A DNA stretch of 64,000 bases from Arcanobacterium haemolyticum DSM 20595 (GCF_000092365.1 NC_014218.1:1550001-1614000), one strand, 5' to 3'. Numbered from the stretch's first letter, positions 45,620 through 54,262 are shown. A program made the numbers and translations. The notes: generated by a model from the letters alone, not told the origin.

Positions 45620-46141
45620 ATGGCTCGTTTTGGCTACGCACGCATGGGATGTTTAGCAACTGCGTTACTGGCGCTTAACGGATGTTCAGATTGTGCGTCT
45701 ACCACAGGTGAGGAAGCGTTAAAGAATGCCTCCACGCAGATCGCTCCCGCATGGGAAGGGTTGAAAGACGGCGCTGTAGAAAACTGGGATCTGAAAGCCG
45801 CAGATACGAGCACGTATGATTCATGTGCGCAACTTTCTTGGATCGTCATTCCAACAGGCAAGCCAGGTGAAGATTCTCCATACAACATTGCCTTGTTCCA
45901 CAACGGAGTATTTAGTGGCACTGCCGAAGCACGCCCATACTTAGGCGAACCGAAGATCTCTCGCGTGTCCGATACAGAAATCCAGATCAAACGCACCTGG
46001 TACTTGGATGAAAAGCGCTCTCAGCCAAAGCCAGCTGTTGCCACGTACAAGTGGGACGATTCCACTTCGCGCACTGTGCGTACCGGCAGTCTCCCACCAA
46101 ATGAGTTTGCTGCTGGCGGCCCGGTGCCAACGGCTGAATAA
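45620..46141 (+). CDS. Predicted lipoprotein (possibly LppP/LprE-like)
   Basis: A 173-residue secreted protein starting MARFGYARMGCLATALLALN with the lipobox LALNGC. The mature part has YDSCAQLSWIVIP, a central beta-rich segment and a conserved-looking end, RTGSLPPNEF. The Cys plus LSWIVI and the terminal RTG-LPP pattern recall the mycobacterial LppP/LprE family, but the similarity is weak and is offered as a suggestion. An earlier in-frame ATG at 45596 is less likely because it would put charged residues ahead of the signal. Confidence 0.7.
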   Translation: MARFGYARMGCLATALLALNGCSDCASTTGEEALKNASTQIAPAWEGLKDGAVENWDLKAADTSTYDSCAQLSWIVIPTGKPGEDSPYNIALFHNGVFSGTAEARPYLGEPKISRVSDTEIQIKRTWYLDEKRSQPKPAVATYKWDDSTSRTVRTGSLPPNEFAAGGPVPTAE

Positions 46142-46148
46142 CGGCTCA

Positions 46149-46260
46149 TGGGGCTGTACCAAAAGGCCAGTTTTCTATCATCTGCCTAAGTCAAAGCGTT
46201 GACATCTCAACGTTTTACGTTCGGGAATGATGGTAGTTTCAGCCTTTTGATACAGCCCCA
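46149..46260. repeat. MITE-like inverted-repeat element, about 112 bases
   Basis: The ends are TGGGGCTGTACCAAAAGGC (46149-46167) and the inverse of TGGGGCTGTATCAAAAGGC (46242-46260), 18 of 19 identical, with weaker pairing continuing inward to TATCAT. A second small hairpin lies in the middle (AAGCGTTGA/TCAACGTTT). There is no coding capacity. Ends like these occur on insertion sequences. No target duplication is evident. It lies between two convergent genes, so it may also serve as their terminator. Confidence 0.5.
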
Positions 46261-46287
46261 GGCAAAGATCCAGCGTTTCGATGCCGA

Positions 46288-47244
46288 TTAGATGCCGATG
46301 CTCTTTTGAGCAGCGCTCAATGCTTCAACAGACGCATCGAAGCGGGCACGTTCTGCCTGATCCATTGGGAATTCGATCGGGCGTTCCACGCCGTTCGCAC
46401 CCACGATGCATGGAACGGCCAACGCCACGTCATCCACACCGAAGGATCCGTGCAACACACTGGAAACTGGCAGGATCGCGCGCTGGTTGTTCAGCACTGC
46501 CTCAACAATGCGCGCACCCGCCACGCCGATCGCGTAGTTGGTTGCACCCTTGCCTTCGATGATCTTGTAGGCAGAGTGAATCACTTCTTGTTCGAGTTCG
46601 TGCAGAACGTCATCTGTAAACACCTTGTTGCCGGACGAATCGCGCCATTCACGCAACGAAACCTGACCGATCGTGGCAGAAGACCACAGGGCGAATTCGC
46701 TATCGCCGTGTTCGCCCACGATGAGCGAGTGGACGGAGCGTGGAGAAACGCCGATCTTGCGGCCAACCAGCCAGCGCAGACGCGACGAATCCAGCACCGT
46801 ACCCGAACCGAACACGCGGCCTTCTGGCAAGCCAGAGAACTTCACGGCAGCAGCGGTGAGCACATCAACCGGGTTGGTAACCAGCACGAACACCGCGTTA
46901 GGCGATAGTGGAACCAGATCAGACATGAGGCTTTCGAGAATGTGTGCATTCTTTTCGGCCAGTTCTAGGCGGGTTTGCCCAGGGTTTTGCTTTGCGCCCG
47001 CGGTGATGAGCACGATGTCAGAATTCGCCGTCACGGTAATATCGGAGCCACCAATCAGTTCAGAACCTGCCATGAACTGGGTGCCGTGGGCGAGATCAAG
47101 AACCTCAGCATCCACCTTTGTTTTATTGATATCGAACAGTGCAACAACATTGGCAGAACCGCGCAACATTGCCGCATAAGCGAGAGCAGTACCAACTGAT
47201 CCCGCACCAATCACGGACATTTTGGTTTTGAATTGTGTAGCCAT
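46288..47244 (-). CDS. ldh: L-lactate dehydrogenase
   Basis: A 318-residue enzyme. NAD-binding GAGSVGTAL, LVTNPVDVLT, and the catalytic His in GEHGDSEF are intact. It reduces pyruvate to L-lactate and regenerates NAD during fermentation. The start MATQFKTKMSVIGAG at 47244 was chosen because the NAD-binding fold begins at once; an in-frame ATG at 47316 would add 24 residues not seen in the family. A GGAA site precedes it. Confidence 0.95.
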   Translation of the reverse strand: MATQFKTKMSVIGAGSVGTALAYAAMLRGSANVVALFDINKTKVDAEVLDLAHGTQFMAGSELIGGSDITVTANSDIVLITAGAKQNPGQTRLELAEKNAHILESLMSDLVPLSPNAVFVLVTNPVDVLTAAAVKFSGLPEGRVFGSGTVLDSSRLRWLVGRKIGVSPRSVHSLIVGEHGDSEFALWSSATIGQVSLREWRDSSGNKVFTDDVLHELEQEVIHSAYKIIEGKGATNYAIGVAGARIVEAVLNNQRAILPVSSVLHGSFGVDDVALAVPCIVGANGVERPIEFPMDQAERARFDASVEALSAAQKSIGI

Positions 47245-47387
47245 GGTTCCATTATCCCGGTTTTCGCCCCGGATGTCTCGTGTCTTATGCAACAGTTTGT
47301 GACCGGTGGCACGCACCTAGAAGAAAGTGACACAATGAAAGCTGGATTGTTCATCGCAGCATGCCGCGCTGTCTGGAAGGAAAAGTT

Positions 47388-48170
47388 ATGGATAGATCGC
47401 TTGCAACCGATATTGCCCGCAAATTGAGCAAGGCGCAGCACACGCGCGAACCGCTGCCGCGGATCTCCGAACAGCTTCCGCACGCCACGATCGATGACGC
47501 GTATGAAATCCAGGCCGCGTGGGTTGAGGAACAGTTGGATGCGGGACGTAAGATCGCAGGTCACAAGATTGGTTTGACAGCTCGCGCCGCGCAGGATTCG
47601 CGTGGGATTACGGAGCCTACGCACGGCACGATTTTCCGGGACATGATTTATGGCAATTCCACACTGATTGATTTTGATATGTTCCGTAATCCGCGGGTTG
47701 AGGTGGAGTTGGCGTTCGTGTTGAAGGAACGTCTGGAGGGCCCGCACTTGACTATGTATGACGTGTTGCGTGCTACCGAGTTCATTACGCCTGCGGTTGA
47801 GATTTTGTCGTCTCGTGTTGCGGGGCCTGGCCGTACCGTGGTGGATTCGATTGCGGATAATTCGTATTTTGGGGCGATGATTTTGGGCGGCCAGCCACTT
47901 CGCCCTGAGGACGTCGATATGCGGTGGGTTTCTGCTCTTTTGTACAAGAACGAAGTGATTGAGGAGACGGGCGTTGCGGCTGGGGTGTTGAATCACCCGG
48001 CGAATGGGGTTGCATGGTTGGCTAACACGTTGGCTCCGCGCGATCAGTATTTGGATGCGGGTGAGATTGTGCTTGCTGGTTCGTTTACGCGCGCGATGCC
48101 TGTTGAACGTGGTGACGTCATTTTGTGCGATTACGGCCGGATGGGCACTATTTCGGCACGTTTCGTGTGA
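47388..48170 (+). CDS. 2-keto-4-pentenoate hydratase / HpaH-like hydratase
   Basis: A 260-residue member of the fumarylacetoacetase-related hydratase family. The metal-binding acidic pair in RVEVELAFVLK and a third Glu in PAVEIL are present, with GHKIGLT and the C-terminal GDVILCDYGRMGTIS. Relatives hydrate 2-hydroxy-dienoates in catechol meta-cleavage and homoprotocatechuate pathways. No other gene of such a pathway is in the window, so the actual substrate is unclear. An AAGGAAAAG site fixes the ATG at 47388. It lies 11 bases before the iminopeptidase gene and is probably co-transcribed. Confidence 0.85.
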   Translation: MDRSLATDIARKLSKAQHTREPLPRISEQLPHATIDDAYEIQAAWVEEQLDAGRKIAGHKIGLTARAAQDSRGITEPTHGTIFRDMIYGNSTLIDFDMFRNPRVEVELAFVLKERLEGPHLTMYDVLRATEFITPAVEILSSRVAGPGRTVVDSIADNSYFGAMILGGQPLRPEDVDMRWVSALLYKNEVIEETGVAAGVLNHPANGVAWLANTLAPRDQYLDAGEIVLAGSFTRAMPVERGDVILCDYGRMGTISARFV

Positions 48171-48181
48171 GGAGTTGTGGG

Positions 48182-49438
48182 ATGACGACGACGCAGCTGC
48201 AAGGTTTGACTCTGGCCGATCATACGATTCGTGTTCCATTGGTTCATGGGGATCCATCCGATGATCGTTCTATTGATGTGTTTGCGCGAATCGTTACCCG
48301 TGAGGGTGGCGAATCGTTGCCATTCTTGGTGTATCTCCAGGGCGGCCCGGGTTTTGAAGCGCCTCGCGTGGCGGCTAATCCGCCGGCGCCCGGCTGGTTG
48401 CCGGCGGCTCTGAAACGCTACCGTGTGATTATGCTGGATCAGCGTGGAACGGGACGTTCCACACCAGTCACCGAAGAATTGTTGGCGATGGGCGATGCTC
48501 ACACGGTTGCGGAGTATTTAAGCCACTTCCGTGCTGATTCGATTGTTGAGGATGCGGAGGCGCTCCGTAAGCATTTAGGGGCTGGTCCTGAAGATTGGAA
48601 TCTGCTTGGGCAGAGCTTCGGCGGTTTCACGTCCGCGTGCTATATCAGCACGCATCCTGATTCGGTAAACCGGGTGTTCTTCACGGGTGGTTTGCCGCCC
48701 GTTGTTGGCCATGTGGATGATTTCTATGCGGCTACGTTTAACAAGATGCGCTGGCTATCGGAAAACTACTATTCGCATTTTCCGCAGGATCGGGAACGGA
48801 TGCGTGCCCTGGTTGAACAGGCTGCAGCCGGAAAGATTATTTTGCCTGATGGTGAGGTGGTCTCCCCGTCACGTATTCGTTCACTCGGCATGAACCTGGG
48901 CCGTAATGAAGGCTGGCAGGCGTTGCATCATCTGCTGGAATGGGATCCGCAATCGTTGCCATTGCGCCACGATCTTGCAGCTCAACTGCCGTTTGATGCT
49001 CGCAACCCGATCTACTTCTTGCTCCATGAAGCATGTGGCGCCAACGGATGCGTCACCGGATGGTCTGCTGGGCGGGTCATGCCAGAGGATTACCGTAATG
49101 ACGTCACTCTCCTCACCGGCGAACACCTCTTTGACGAATGGTGTGATTCGATTCCAGCGTGGAAGCCGTGGGCAGATGTGTTGCGCATCTTGGCGAATTG
49201 GGAATGGCCACCGCTCTTCGATCCAGAAGTCCTTGCGGCTTCGGGCGTAAGCGGTGCGGCTACAATTTATCTGCGTGATGCCTACGTTCCATTTGAGATG
49301 TCAATGGCAACCGTGGATCTCATGCCAGGCGTTCGCCAGATCGTCACCAACACCAATGAACACAACGGGTTGCGTGCTGCTGGCGAAGAACTGCTCGATC
49401 ACATGTTTGACTTGGCAGAAGGGCTACGTTACCGCTGA
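48182..49438 (+). CDS. Proline iminopeptidase-like alpha/beta hydrolase (S33)
   Basis: A 418-residue hydrolase: oxyanion segment YLQGGPGFEAP, MLDQRGTGRST, nucleophile elbow GQSFGG, and a long cap domain. This is the pattern of S33 prolyl aminopeptidases, which remove N-terminal proline. A GAGGAG site places the start at 48182 (MTTTQLQG). Probably co-transcribed with the hydratase just upstream. It complements the Opp importer, M18 and PepT peptidases of this region. Confidence 0.88.
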   Translation: MTTTQLQGLTLADHTIRVPLVHGDPSDDRSIDVFARIVTREGGESLPFLVYLQGGPGFEAPRVAANPPAPGWLPAALKRYRVIMLDQRGTGRSTPVTEELLAMGDAHTVAEYLSHFRADSIVEDAEALRKHLGAGPEDWNLLGQSFGGFTSACYISTHPDSVNRVFFTGGLPPVVGHVDDFYAATFNKMRWLSENYYSHFPQDRERMRALVEQAAAGKIILPDGEVVSPSRIRSLGMNLGRNEGWQALHHLLEWDPQSLPLRHDLAAQLPFDARNPIYFLLHEACGANGCVTGWSAGRVMPEDYRNDVTLLTGEHLFDEWCDSIPAWKPWADVLRILANWEWPPLFDPEVLAASGVSGAATIYLRDAYVPFEMSMATVDLMPGVRQIVTNTNEHNGLRAAGEELLDHMFDLAEGLRYR

Positions 49439-49498
49439 TCCCTCTGCTTAGAGAAAAATGTCTATCCGTGCAGATGATCTAGCAGAGATAATGGAACC

Positions 49499-49897
49499 AT
49501 GACTCAAAATATGTATCACAATGGCATGATCGTTGAATCTGTGTCAGAAGACGATCGCACCTGGGCTAAGATCGCGCACTTATCTGCGATCATCGCGATG
49601 TTCGTTTCCGCTTCATCGCTGTCCTTCATTGGGCCATTGATCGTGTGGGCGTTGAAGAAAGATTCAAGCCAGTTTGTTCGCAAGGCGGCAGCGGATTCAT
49701 TCAACTTCAACATTGGCATGTGGCTGATGTCGATCCTCGGATGGATACTCACATTCACTTTGGTCTTGGCAGTTATTGGCATCCCACTGATCATCGCCAG
49801 CGTTGTCCTCACACTCTGGCACCATATCAAGGCTTTCTTGGCCGTGGATAAGGGCAGGTTACATTCCTACCCATTCCAGTTCAAGATCCTCAGCTAA
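49499..49897 (+). CDS. DUF4870 family membrane protein
   Basis: A 132-residue protein with three likely helices (about 25-50, 72-92 and 94-112). TWAKIAHLSAIIAMF and the central FVRKAAADSFNFNI are typical of the DUF4870 family (Tic20-like small membrane proteins of unknown function). Its end overlaps the convergent pepT stop by 8 bases. Confidence 0.8.
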   Translation: MTQNMYHNGMIVESVSEDDRTWAKIAHLSAIIAMFVSASSLSFIGPLIVWALKKDSSQFVRKAAADSFNFNIGMWLMSILGWILTFTLVLAVIGIPLIIASVVLTLWHHIKAFLAVDKGRLHSYPFQFKILS

Positions 49898-51116
49898 TCT
49901 CACGCCTGGTCATCAACGCCCAGATCACCTGGAACGATGCCAGAAATTCGGATACAGGAAGAAATTCGTGAACCGAATGGAAATTGAATCCACCCGTAAA
50001 AATATTCGGGGTTGGAATCCCTTGAGTTGATAAATAGGAACCGTCGGTCCCGCCTCGCATGACGAGCGGGACCGCTTCCCTACCCACCGAACGAATCGCC
50101 GCACGCAAATCATCGATCACCCAATGGTTACTAGAATCAAGCGAATCGGCGATGTTGCCATAGACGTCCGCGATCGTCGTCGTTATTACTGCCTTCGGAT
50201 GCTGTTGCGAAACGTCGGCAACCGCAGATTCAATCTCAGCCTTCCGTTGCTCAAAACGCGCCTTATCGTGATCGCGAATACTCAACGTAACCGTGCAGCG
50301 CGCCTGGTTTCCCGTGATCCCCTGAACCCAAATATAGCCCTCGCGGCCCTCGGTACATTCGGGCGTCTGGCTACGATCGAAACGCGCGATAAGATCGTGC
50401 GCAACCAAAACAGGATTCACCAACACGCCTTTCGCAGACATCGGGTGAGCAGTCACGCCCTGAATCTCAACGATCGCCTGGCCCGCGTTAAACGTTTCGT
50501 ACGCAATCGTGGATTCGCCTTCGCAATCAACCGTGTACGCCGCATCCACCTGGAACCGGCCCAAATCCAACGCTTTCGCGCCACGCAAACCGATCTCCTC
50601 GTCCGGCACAAACGCAACCGTAATCGCCGGGTGCGGATGTTCGTGAAGGTGAGCAAGAGCGGTCATGATGGACGCCAAAGCGGCCTTGTCATCGGCACTC
50701 AGCACCGACGTGCCGTCCGTACACACCACGTCATCACCCACGAAGTGGGATAACACCGGATACTGCGCGGAATCAAGCACGAAGCCATTACCTAAGGCGA
50801 TCGGCTCCCCCGTAAACACACGAATCTGCGGGTGAATCTGTGGAGCCAGCCCAACATCAACCGTATCCAGATGAGCACAAAAACCAAGATGCGGGCCCGG
50901 AGCGGTGGCAGGGAAATGCGCCGTCAAGCACGCATACTCATCCAACACCACATCGCGAGCGCCCATCTGCTCTAGCTCGGCCTTGAGCAGTTTCGCCAAC
51001 TCTCGCTGGCCTTCCGACGTGGGAACATGCGTTCGCGAGGCGTCCGATTGGCTAACGATCCCCACGTATCGCATGAAACGTTCAACAAGTTCTTCTTTAG
51101 CAAGAGTTAGATCCAT
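49890..51116 (-). CDS. pepT: Peptidase T (tripeptide aminopeptidase)
   Basis: A 408-residue M20 zinc peptidase with the full ligand set: FCAHLDTVD (His and Asp), LSADDKAAL, FVPDEEIGLRG (catalytic Glu pair), and the C-terminal MRGGTDGSYLS plus FHSVHEF for the last His. It cleaves N-terminal residues from tripeptides. The 25-base tandem repeat lies 11 bases upstream of its start, within its likely promoter or leader. Confidence 0.95.
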   Translation of the reverse strand: MDLTLAKEELVERFMRYVGIVSQSDASRTHVPTSEGQRELAKLLKAELEQMGARDVVLDEYACLTAHFPATAPGPHLGFCAHLDTVDVGLAPQIHPQIRVFTGEPIALGNGFVLDSAQYPVLSHFVGDDVVCTDGTSVLSADDKAALASIMTALAHLHEHPHPAITVAFVPDEEIGLRGAKALDLGRFQVDAAYTVDCEGESTIAYETFNAGQAIVEIQGVTAHPMSAKGVLVNPVLVAHDLIARFDRSQTPECTEGREGYIWVQGITGNQARCTVTLSIRDHDKARFEQRKAEIESAVADVSQQHPKAVITTTIADVYGNIADSLDSSNHWVIDDLRAAIRSVGREAVPLVMRGGTDGSYLSTQGIPTPNIFTGGFNFHSVHEFLPVSEFLASFQVIWALMTRREIS

Positions 51117-51127
51117 GAGTTATGCCT

Positions 51128-51177
51128 TATCCTCGCGGTTGTGCTGCCCCAATATCCTCGCGGTTGTGCTGCCCCAA
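51128..51177. repeat. Perfect tandem duplication of 25 bases
   Basis: The 25-base unit starting TATCCTCGCGGTTGTGCTGC occurs twice back to back (51128-51152 and 51153-51177) with no mismatch. It lies between the pepT start and the PTS promoter. Exact identity suggests a recent duplication. Confidence 0.95.
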
Positions 51178-51190
51178 TCTTATCGCGTAC

Positions 51191-51220
51191 TTGACTCTTC
51201 ATTCACACTGCTCGTATGAT
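51191..51220 (+). promoter_or_regulatory. Promoter of the PTS EIIBCA-antiterminator unit
   Basis: TTGACT (51191-51196) and TATGAT (51215-51220) with 18 bases between; both are near consensus. Transcription would start about 51227, directly before the RAT and terminator. Confidence 0.75.
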
Positions 51221-51236
51221 AAAAGCAATCTTAAGA

Positions 51237-51263
51237 GGTTGCAACTATTTTTAGGCAAGACTC
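51237..51263 (+). promoter_or_regulatory. RAT (ribonucleic antiterminator) of the PTS gene
   Basis: GGTTGCAACTATTTTTAGGC followed by AAGACTC aligns with BglG/LicT-type RAT sequences (GGTTGTTACTG...AGGCAAAACCT). Its 3' half is the left arm of the terminator stem at 51257-51294, so the two structures exclude each other. The cognate antiterminator is encoded two kilobases downstream. Confidence 0.8.
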
Positions 51264-51298
51264 AAGAGGCGCTTTCGCGTATCTCTTGGGTCTTTTTT
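51257..51298 (+). terminator. Conditional terminator in the leader of the PTS gene
   Basis: Stem AAGACTCAAGAG (51257-51268) with CTCTTGGGTCTT (51283-51294), one G-U pair, followed by a T run (51293-51298). It overlaps the RAT. It stands between the promoter and the EIIBCA start at 51335. Confidence 0.88.
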
Positions 51299-51334
51299 GT
51301 TTTCCGGCAGATAAGACGATAGAAAAGGACAAGG

Positions 51335-53314
51335 ATGTCTACAACAACAAGTGCGCGCAGCATCATCGATGCTGTTGGCGGCCCAGATAATATTCACTCC
51401 CTGAATCACTGCGCTACCCGTTTGCGTTTTGAGCTCGGCGATTCTTCTGTGGTTAAGGCAGAAGAACTCGAAAATATTCCAGGCGTTCTGGGTGTCATGC
51501 CTCAGTCTGGCGATCGCTACCAGGTGATCGTTGGCGGCGCTGTGGAATCCATGTTCAGCGCAATCATGGCAATGGACGAGATGAAGAAGCTCGGTGGCCA
51601 CATGTCTGATGCTGACGTGAAGGCAGCTGCTCGTTCGAAGGCTCGCGGCAAGGTTGCCTGGCTCGATACCTTCTTCGAATACCTCTCTGATTCCTTCCGC
51701 CCAATCCTGGGCGTCCTTCTTGGCGCATCGCTCATCATCGCATTCGCTGCTGTGCTCGATGCGCTGGACATCGTCGATTTCCGTGCGGCAGATAAGGCCG
51801 CGTCGTGGGTGTTCGTGGATGCCATGTGGCACTCCGTATTCTACTTCCTGCCAATCATGGTGGCATACAATGCAGCAAAGAAGTTGCGCATTGATCCATG
51901 GCTGGGCGCCACCGTCATGGCTGCGTTCCTAACCCCAGAGTTCTTGAAGCTATCGAACCCAGAAGCGTTCTCCCAACTCCAGTGTGTGGAAAACGAAGCT
52001 ATCCACAAGGCCTCCTGCTCGATCGACATCTTCGGTCTGACTATGCCATTGCCGGACTACTCATCCAACGTGTTCGTTCCGTTGATGATGGTTCCTCTCC
52101 TCGCACTCATCTACCACAACCTCAAGAAGATCATTCCAAGCAATGTTCAGATGGTGTTCGTTCCATTCATCTCCATGCTAGTGACCATCCCGCTCACTGC
52201 ATTCCTCATTGGCCCACTCGGCATCTGGATCGGTAACGGCCTTGGTAACGGCCTGGCGTGGATGAACACAAACGCTCCATTCATCTTCGCTATCGCAATC
52301 CCGCTCATCTACCCATTCTTGGTTCCACTCGGTCTCCACTGGCCATTGAACGCAATGATGCTCGTGAACATCCAGACCCTCGGCTACGATTTTATTCAGG
52401 GCCCAATGGGTGCATGGAACTTCGCATGTTTCGGAACCACCGCTGGTGTTCTCTTCCTGTCCATCCGTGACAAGGATGTGGCAATGCGCCAAACAGCATC
52501 GGGCGCATTGGCTGCTGGCCTCTTCGGCGGTATTTCCGAACCGTCCCTCTACGGTATCCACCTGCGCTTCAAGATGATCTACTCGCGCTTGCTCGCCGGC
52601 TGTCTTGCAGGTGGCGTCACCATCGCCATCCTCAGCCTTCCATACGGTGGCGTGAAGACCGACGCTTTCGTCTTCACCTCGCTCCTCACCATCTCCGTGT
52701 TTGATCCAGCCTGGGTTTACATGATCGCTATCGCGGTTGCCTTCTTTACCTCCATGATCGCGGTCATCCTCCTCGATTACCGCCCACGCGAAGATCGCCC
52801 AGTCCGCAAGGGCACCCGAAAGGCCGCAGTTGCCACCCCAGTTGAACTCCCAGAAAATGCTGTTGGTGTGCCAATCGAAGGCCGTGTTGTTTCCCTCGAC
52901 GAAACCGGTGATAAGGTTTTCGCTTCCCGCACCTTGGGTGAAGGCTTCGGTGTGATTCCAAGCGTTGCTGGTGTGTCCGACGTCGTCGCCCCAATCAGCG
53001 GAACTATCTCCAGTGTTACCAAGTCCGGTCACGCATACGGAATCAAATCGGAGAACGGAACAGAAGTTCTCGTCCACGTCGGAATCGATACCGTTAACTT
53101 GAAGGGCGATGGTTTCACACCAAAAGTTGCCAAGGGCGAACAAATTACTGCCGGTACCCCACTCGTCGCGGTAGACTTTGACAAAGTCACCGCCGCGGGA
53201 TACGCAACCACAGTGATCGTTACTGTCACCAACACACGTAACTTCGCGGCTGTCACCCCGGTGTTAGCTGATCACGCAACAGTCCTAACGCCAGGTGTCA
53301 CAACCGAACGTTAA
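51335..53314 (+). CDS. PTS sugar transporter EIIBCA (beta-glucoside type layout)
   Basis: A 659-residue protein in the order EIIB-EIIC-EIIA. The phosphorylatable Cys26 lies in HSLNHCATRLRF; the membrane EIIC domain spans about 110-470; a linker rich in basic residues leads to a Glc-type EIIA with phosphorylatable His581 in VLVHVGID. It takes up and phosphorylates a sugar at the membrane. The BglF-like domain order suggests a beta-glucoside or related sugar, but specificity is not shown. It is expressed through the RAT/terminator leader and followed after 8 bases by its antiterminator. Confidence 0.93.
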   Translation: MSTTTSARSIIDAVGGPDNIHSLNHCATRLRFELGDSSVVKAEELENIPGVLGVMPQSGDRYQVIVGGAVESMFSAIMAMDEMKKLGGHMSDADVKAAARSKARGKVAWLDTFFEYLSDSFRPILGVLLGASLIIAFAAVLDALDIVDFRAADKAASWVFVDAMWHSVFYFLPIMVAYNAAKKLRIDPWLGATVMAAFLTPEFLKLSNPEAFSQLQCVENEAIHKASCSIDIFGLTMPLPDYSSNVFVPLMMVPLLALIYHNLKKIIPSNVQMVFVPFISMLVTIPLTAFLIGPLGIWIGNGLGNGLAWMNTNAPFIFAIAIPLIYPFLVPLGLHWPLNAMMLVNIQTLGYDFIQGPMGAWNFACFGTTAGVLFLSIRDKDVAMRQTASGALAAGLFGGISEPSLYGIHLRFKMIYSRLLAGCLAGGVTIAILSLPYGGVKTDAFVFTSLLTISVFDPAWVYMIAIAVAFFTSMIAVILLDYRPREDRPVRKGTRKAAVATPVELPENAVGVPIEGRVVSLDETGDKVFASRTLGEGFGVIPSVAGVSDVVAPISGTISSVTKSGHAYGIKSENGTEVLVHVGIDTVNLKGDGFTPKVAKGEQITAGTPLVAVDFDKVTAAGYATTVIVTVTNTRNFAAVTPVLADHATVLTPGVTTER

Positions 53315-53322
53315 GGAAGCGC

Positions 53323-54168
53323 ATGAAGATTCTCCGAATCTTTAATAACAACGTCGTCTTGGCCCGTCAAGACTCTGGCCGTGAGGTCATCGTGACGGGC
53401 CGAGGCGTCGGTTTCAAAGCGAGCGCCGGACAACAGGTCAATCCTGACCTTGTTGTCCGGGTTTTCGTACCACTCGACGGCCGCGATCCGGACCACCTCG
53501 GAACCCTCATCGCGCAACTGCCAAACGACGTCCGTGACCACGTCTACAAAGCCATGGTCACGGCCGGTTTCAGCGAAGATAAACTCACCAGCCCAACACT
53601 CTTTATCGGGTTGTGCGACCACATCGATCTGGCTCTCCGCCGCGCACAAAACGGCGAAACCATGCACTATCCGCTCCAAGCAGAAGTGGAACACCTCTAC
53701 CGGGGCGAATACGAACTCGCGAAACGGTTCTTGAGTAATTTGAACGAGCTTCTTCTGCGAGAAGGGCACGGAGCACTGCCCGAATACGAAAGCATCGCCA
53801 TTGCGCTACACCTGGTCAATGCCGGGTTCTCTGGCGGCGATCTTTCACAAACCTATCTAATGACGGGGCTGATCCAGCAAGTGATCGACGTGATCGGGGC
53901 TGCGTTCGACGTGACTCTCGATCAAACCAGCGTGAATACCGCCCGCCTCATCACCCACATGCGGTACTTGTTCGTACGCATCATGCAACACAAGCAACTA
54001 GACGATCACGCCACCACAATCGGCGATGCTATCCGTTCTAGCCTGGTACCAGAATACGCATGTGCGGAGAAAATCGGGGATCTCGTGGCTCTGCGCCTGG
54101 GCGAAGAACTCAACTCGAACGAACTCGCCTATCTGGCGCTTCACATATCGCGCGTCACGAGCGCCTGA
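53323..54168 (+). CDS. BglG/LicT-type transcriptional antiterminator
   Basis: A 281-residue protein. The N-terminal co-antiterminator RNA-binding domain (1-55, MKILRIFNNNVVLARQDSGR) is followed by two PTS regulation domains (about 65-165 and 170-281) with the expected histidines (for example CDHIDLALRR, ALHLVNAG, THMRYLFVR, ALHISRV). Its partner EIIBCA and HPr phosphorylate such proteins to set activity. It should bind the RAT at 51237 and, by sequence likeness, the one before ptsH at 56346. Last gene of the unit before a shared terminator. Confidence 0.93.
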   Translation: MKILRIFNNNVVLARQDSGREVIVTGRGVGFKASAGQQVNPDLVVRVFVPLDGRDPDHLGTLIAQLPNDVRDHVYKAMVTAGFSEDKLTSPTLFIGLCDHIDLALRRAQNGETMHYPLQAEVEHLYRGEYELAKRFLSNLNELLLREGHGALPEYESIAIALHLVNAGFSGGDLSQTYLMTGLIQQVIDVIGAAFDVTLDQTSVNTARLITHMRYLFVRIMQHKQLDDHATTIGDAIRSSLVPEYACAEKIGDLVALRLGEELNSNELAYLALHISRVTSA

Positions 54169-54207
54169 ACGCGCTCTCGGGAATTGATTGAACGGCTCTG
54201 GCTGTTG

Positions 54208-54245
54208 TTGGAAAGGCTCGGCAGGTTTCCCTGCCGAGCCTCCAA
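54208..54245. terminator. Bidirectional terminator between antiterminator gene and ptsI
   Basis: Arms TTGGAAAGGCTCGGCAGG and CCTGCCGAGCCTCCAA (stem AGGCTCGGCAGG/CCTGCCGAGCCT perfect, one bulge beyond). It lies between convergent genes. Confidence 0.85.
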
Positions 54246-54262
54246 CGTTATAAGACGTTACT

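Noticed and set aside
46149-46260. Complete insertion sequence
   Set aside because: There is no room for a transposase gene between the repeats and no visible target duplication; kept only as a MITE-like candidate.
47211-48257. A 348-codon open frame on minus opposite the hydratase gene
   Set aside because: It is the antisense shadow of a clear hydratase; it is rich in Arg, Asn and His with no family pattern.
49442-49487. Hairpin CTCTGCT/AGCAGAG between the iminopeptidase and DUF4870 genes
   Set aside because: Only 7-base arms with a 32-base loop and no U run; too weak to call a terminator.
51128-51177. Possible CRISPR array
   Set aside because: Two adjacent copies without spacers; a simple tandem duplication.
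52178-53143. A 321-codon open frame on minus opposite the PTS gene
   Set aside because: Shadow of EIIBCA, rich in Glu, Asp and Trp by codon mirror effects.
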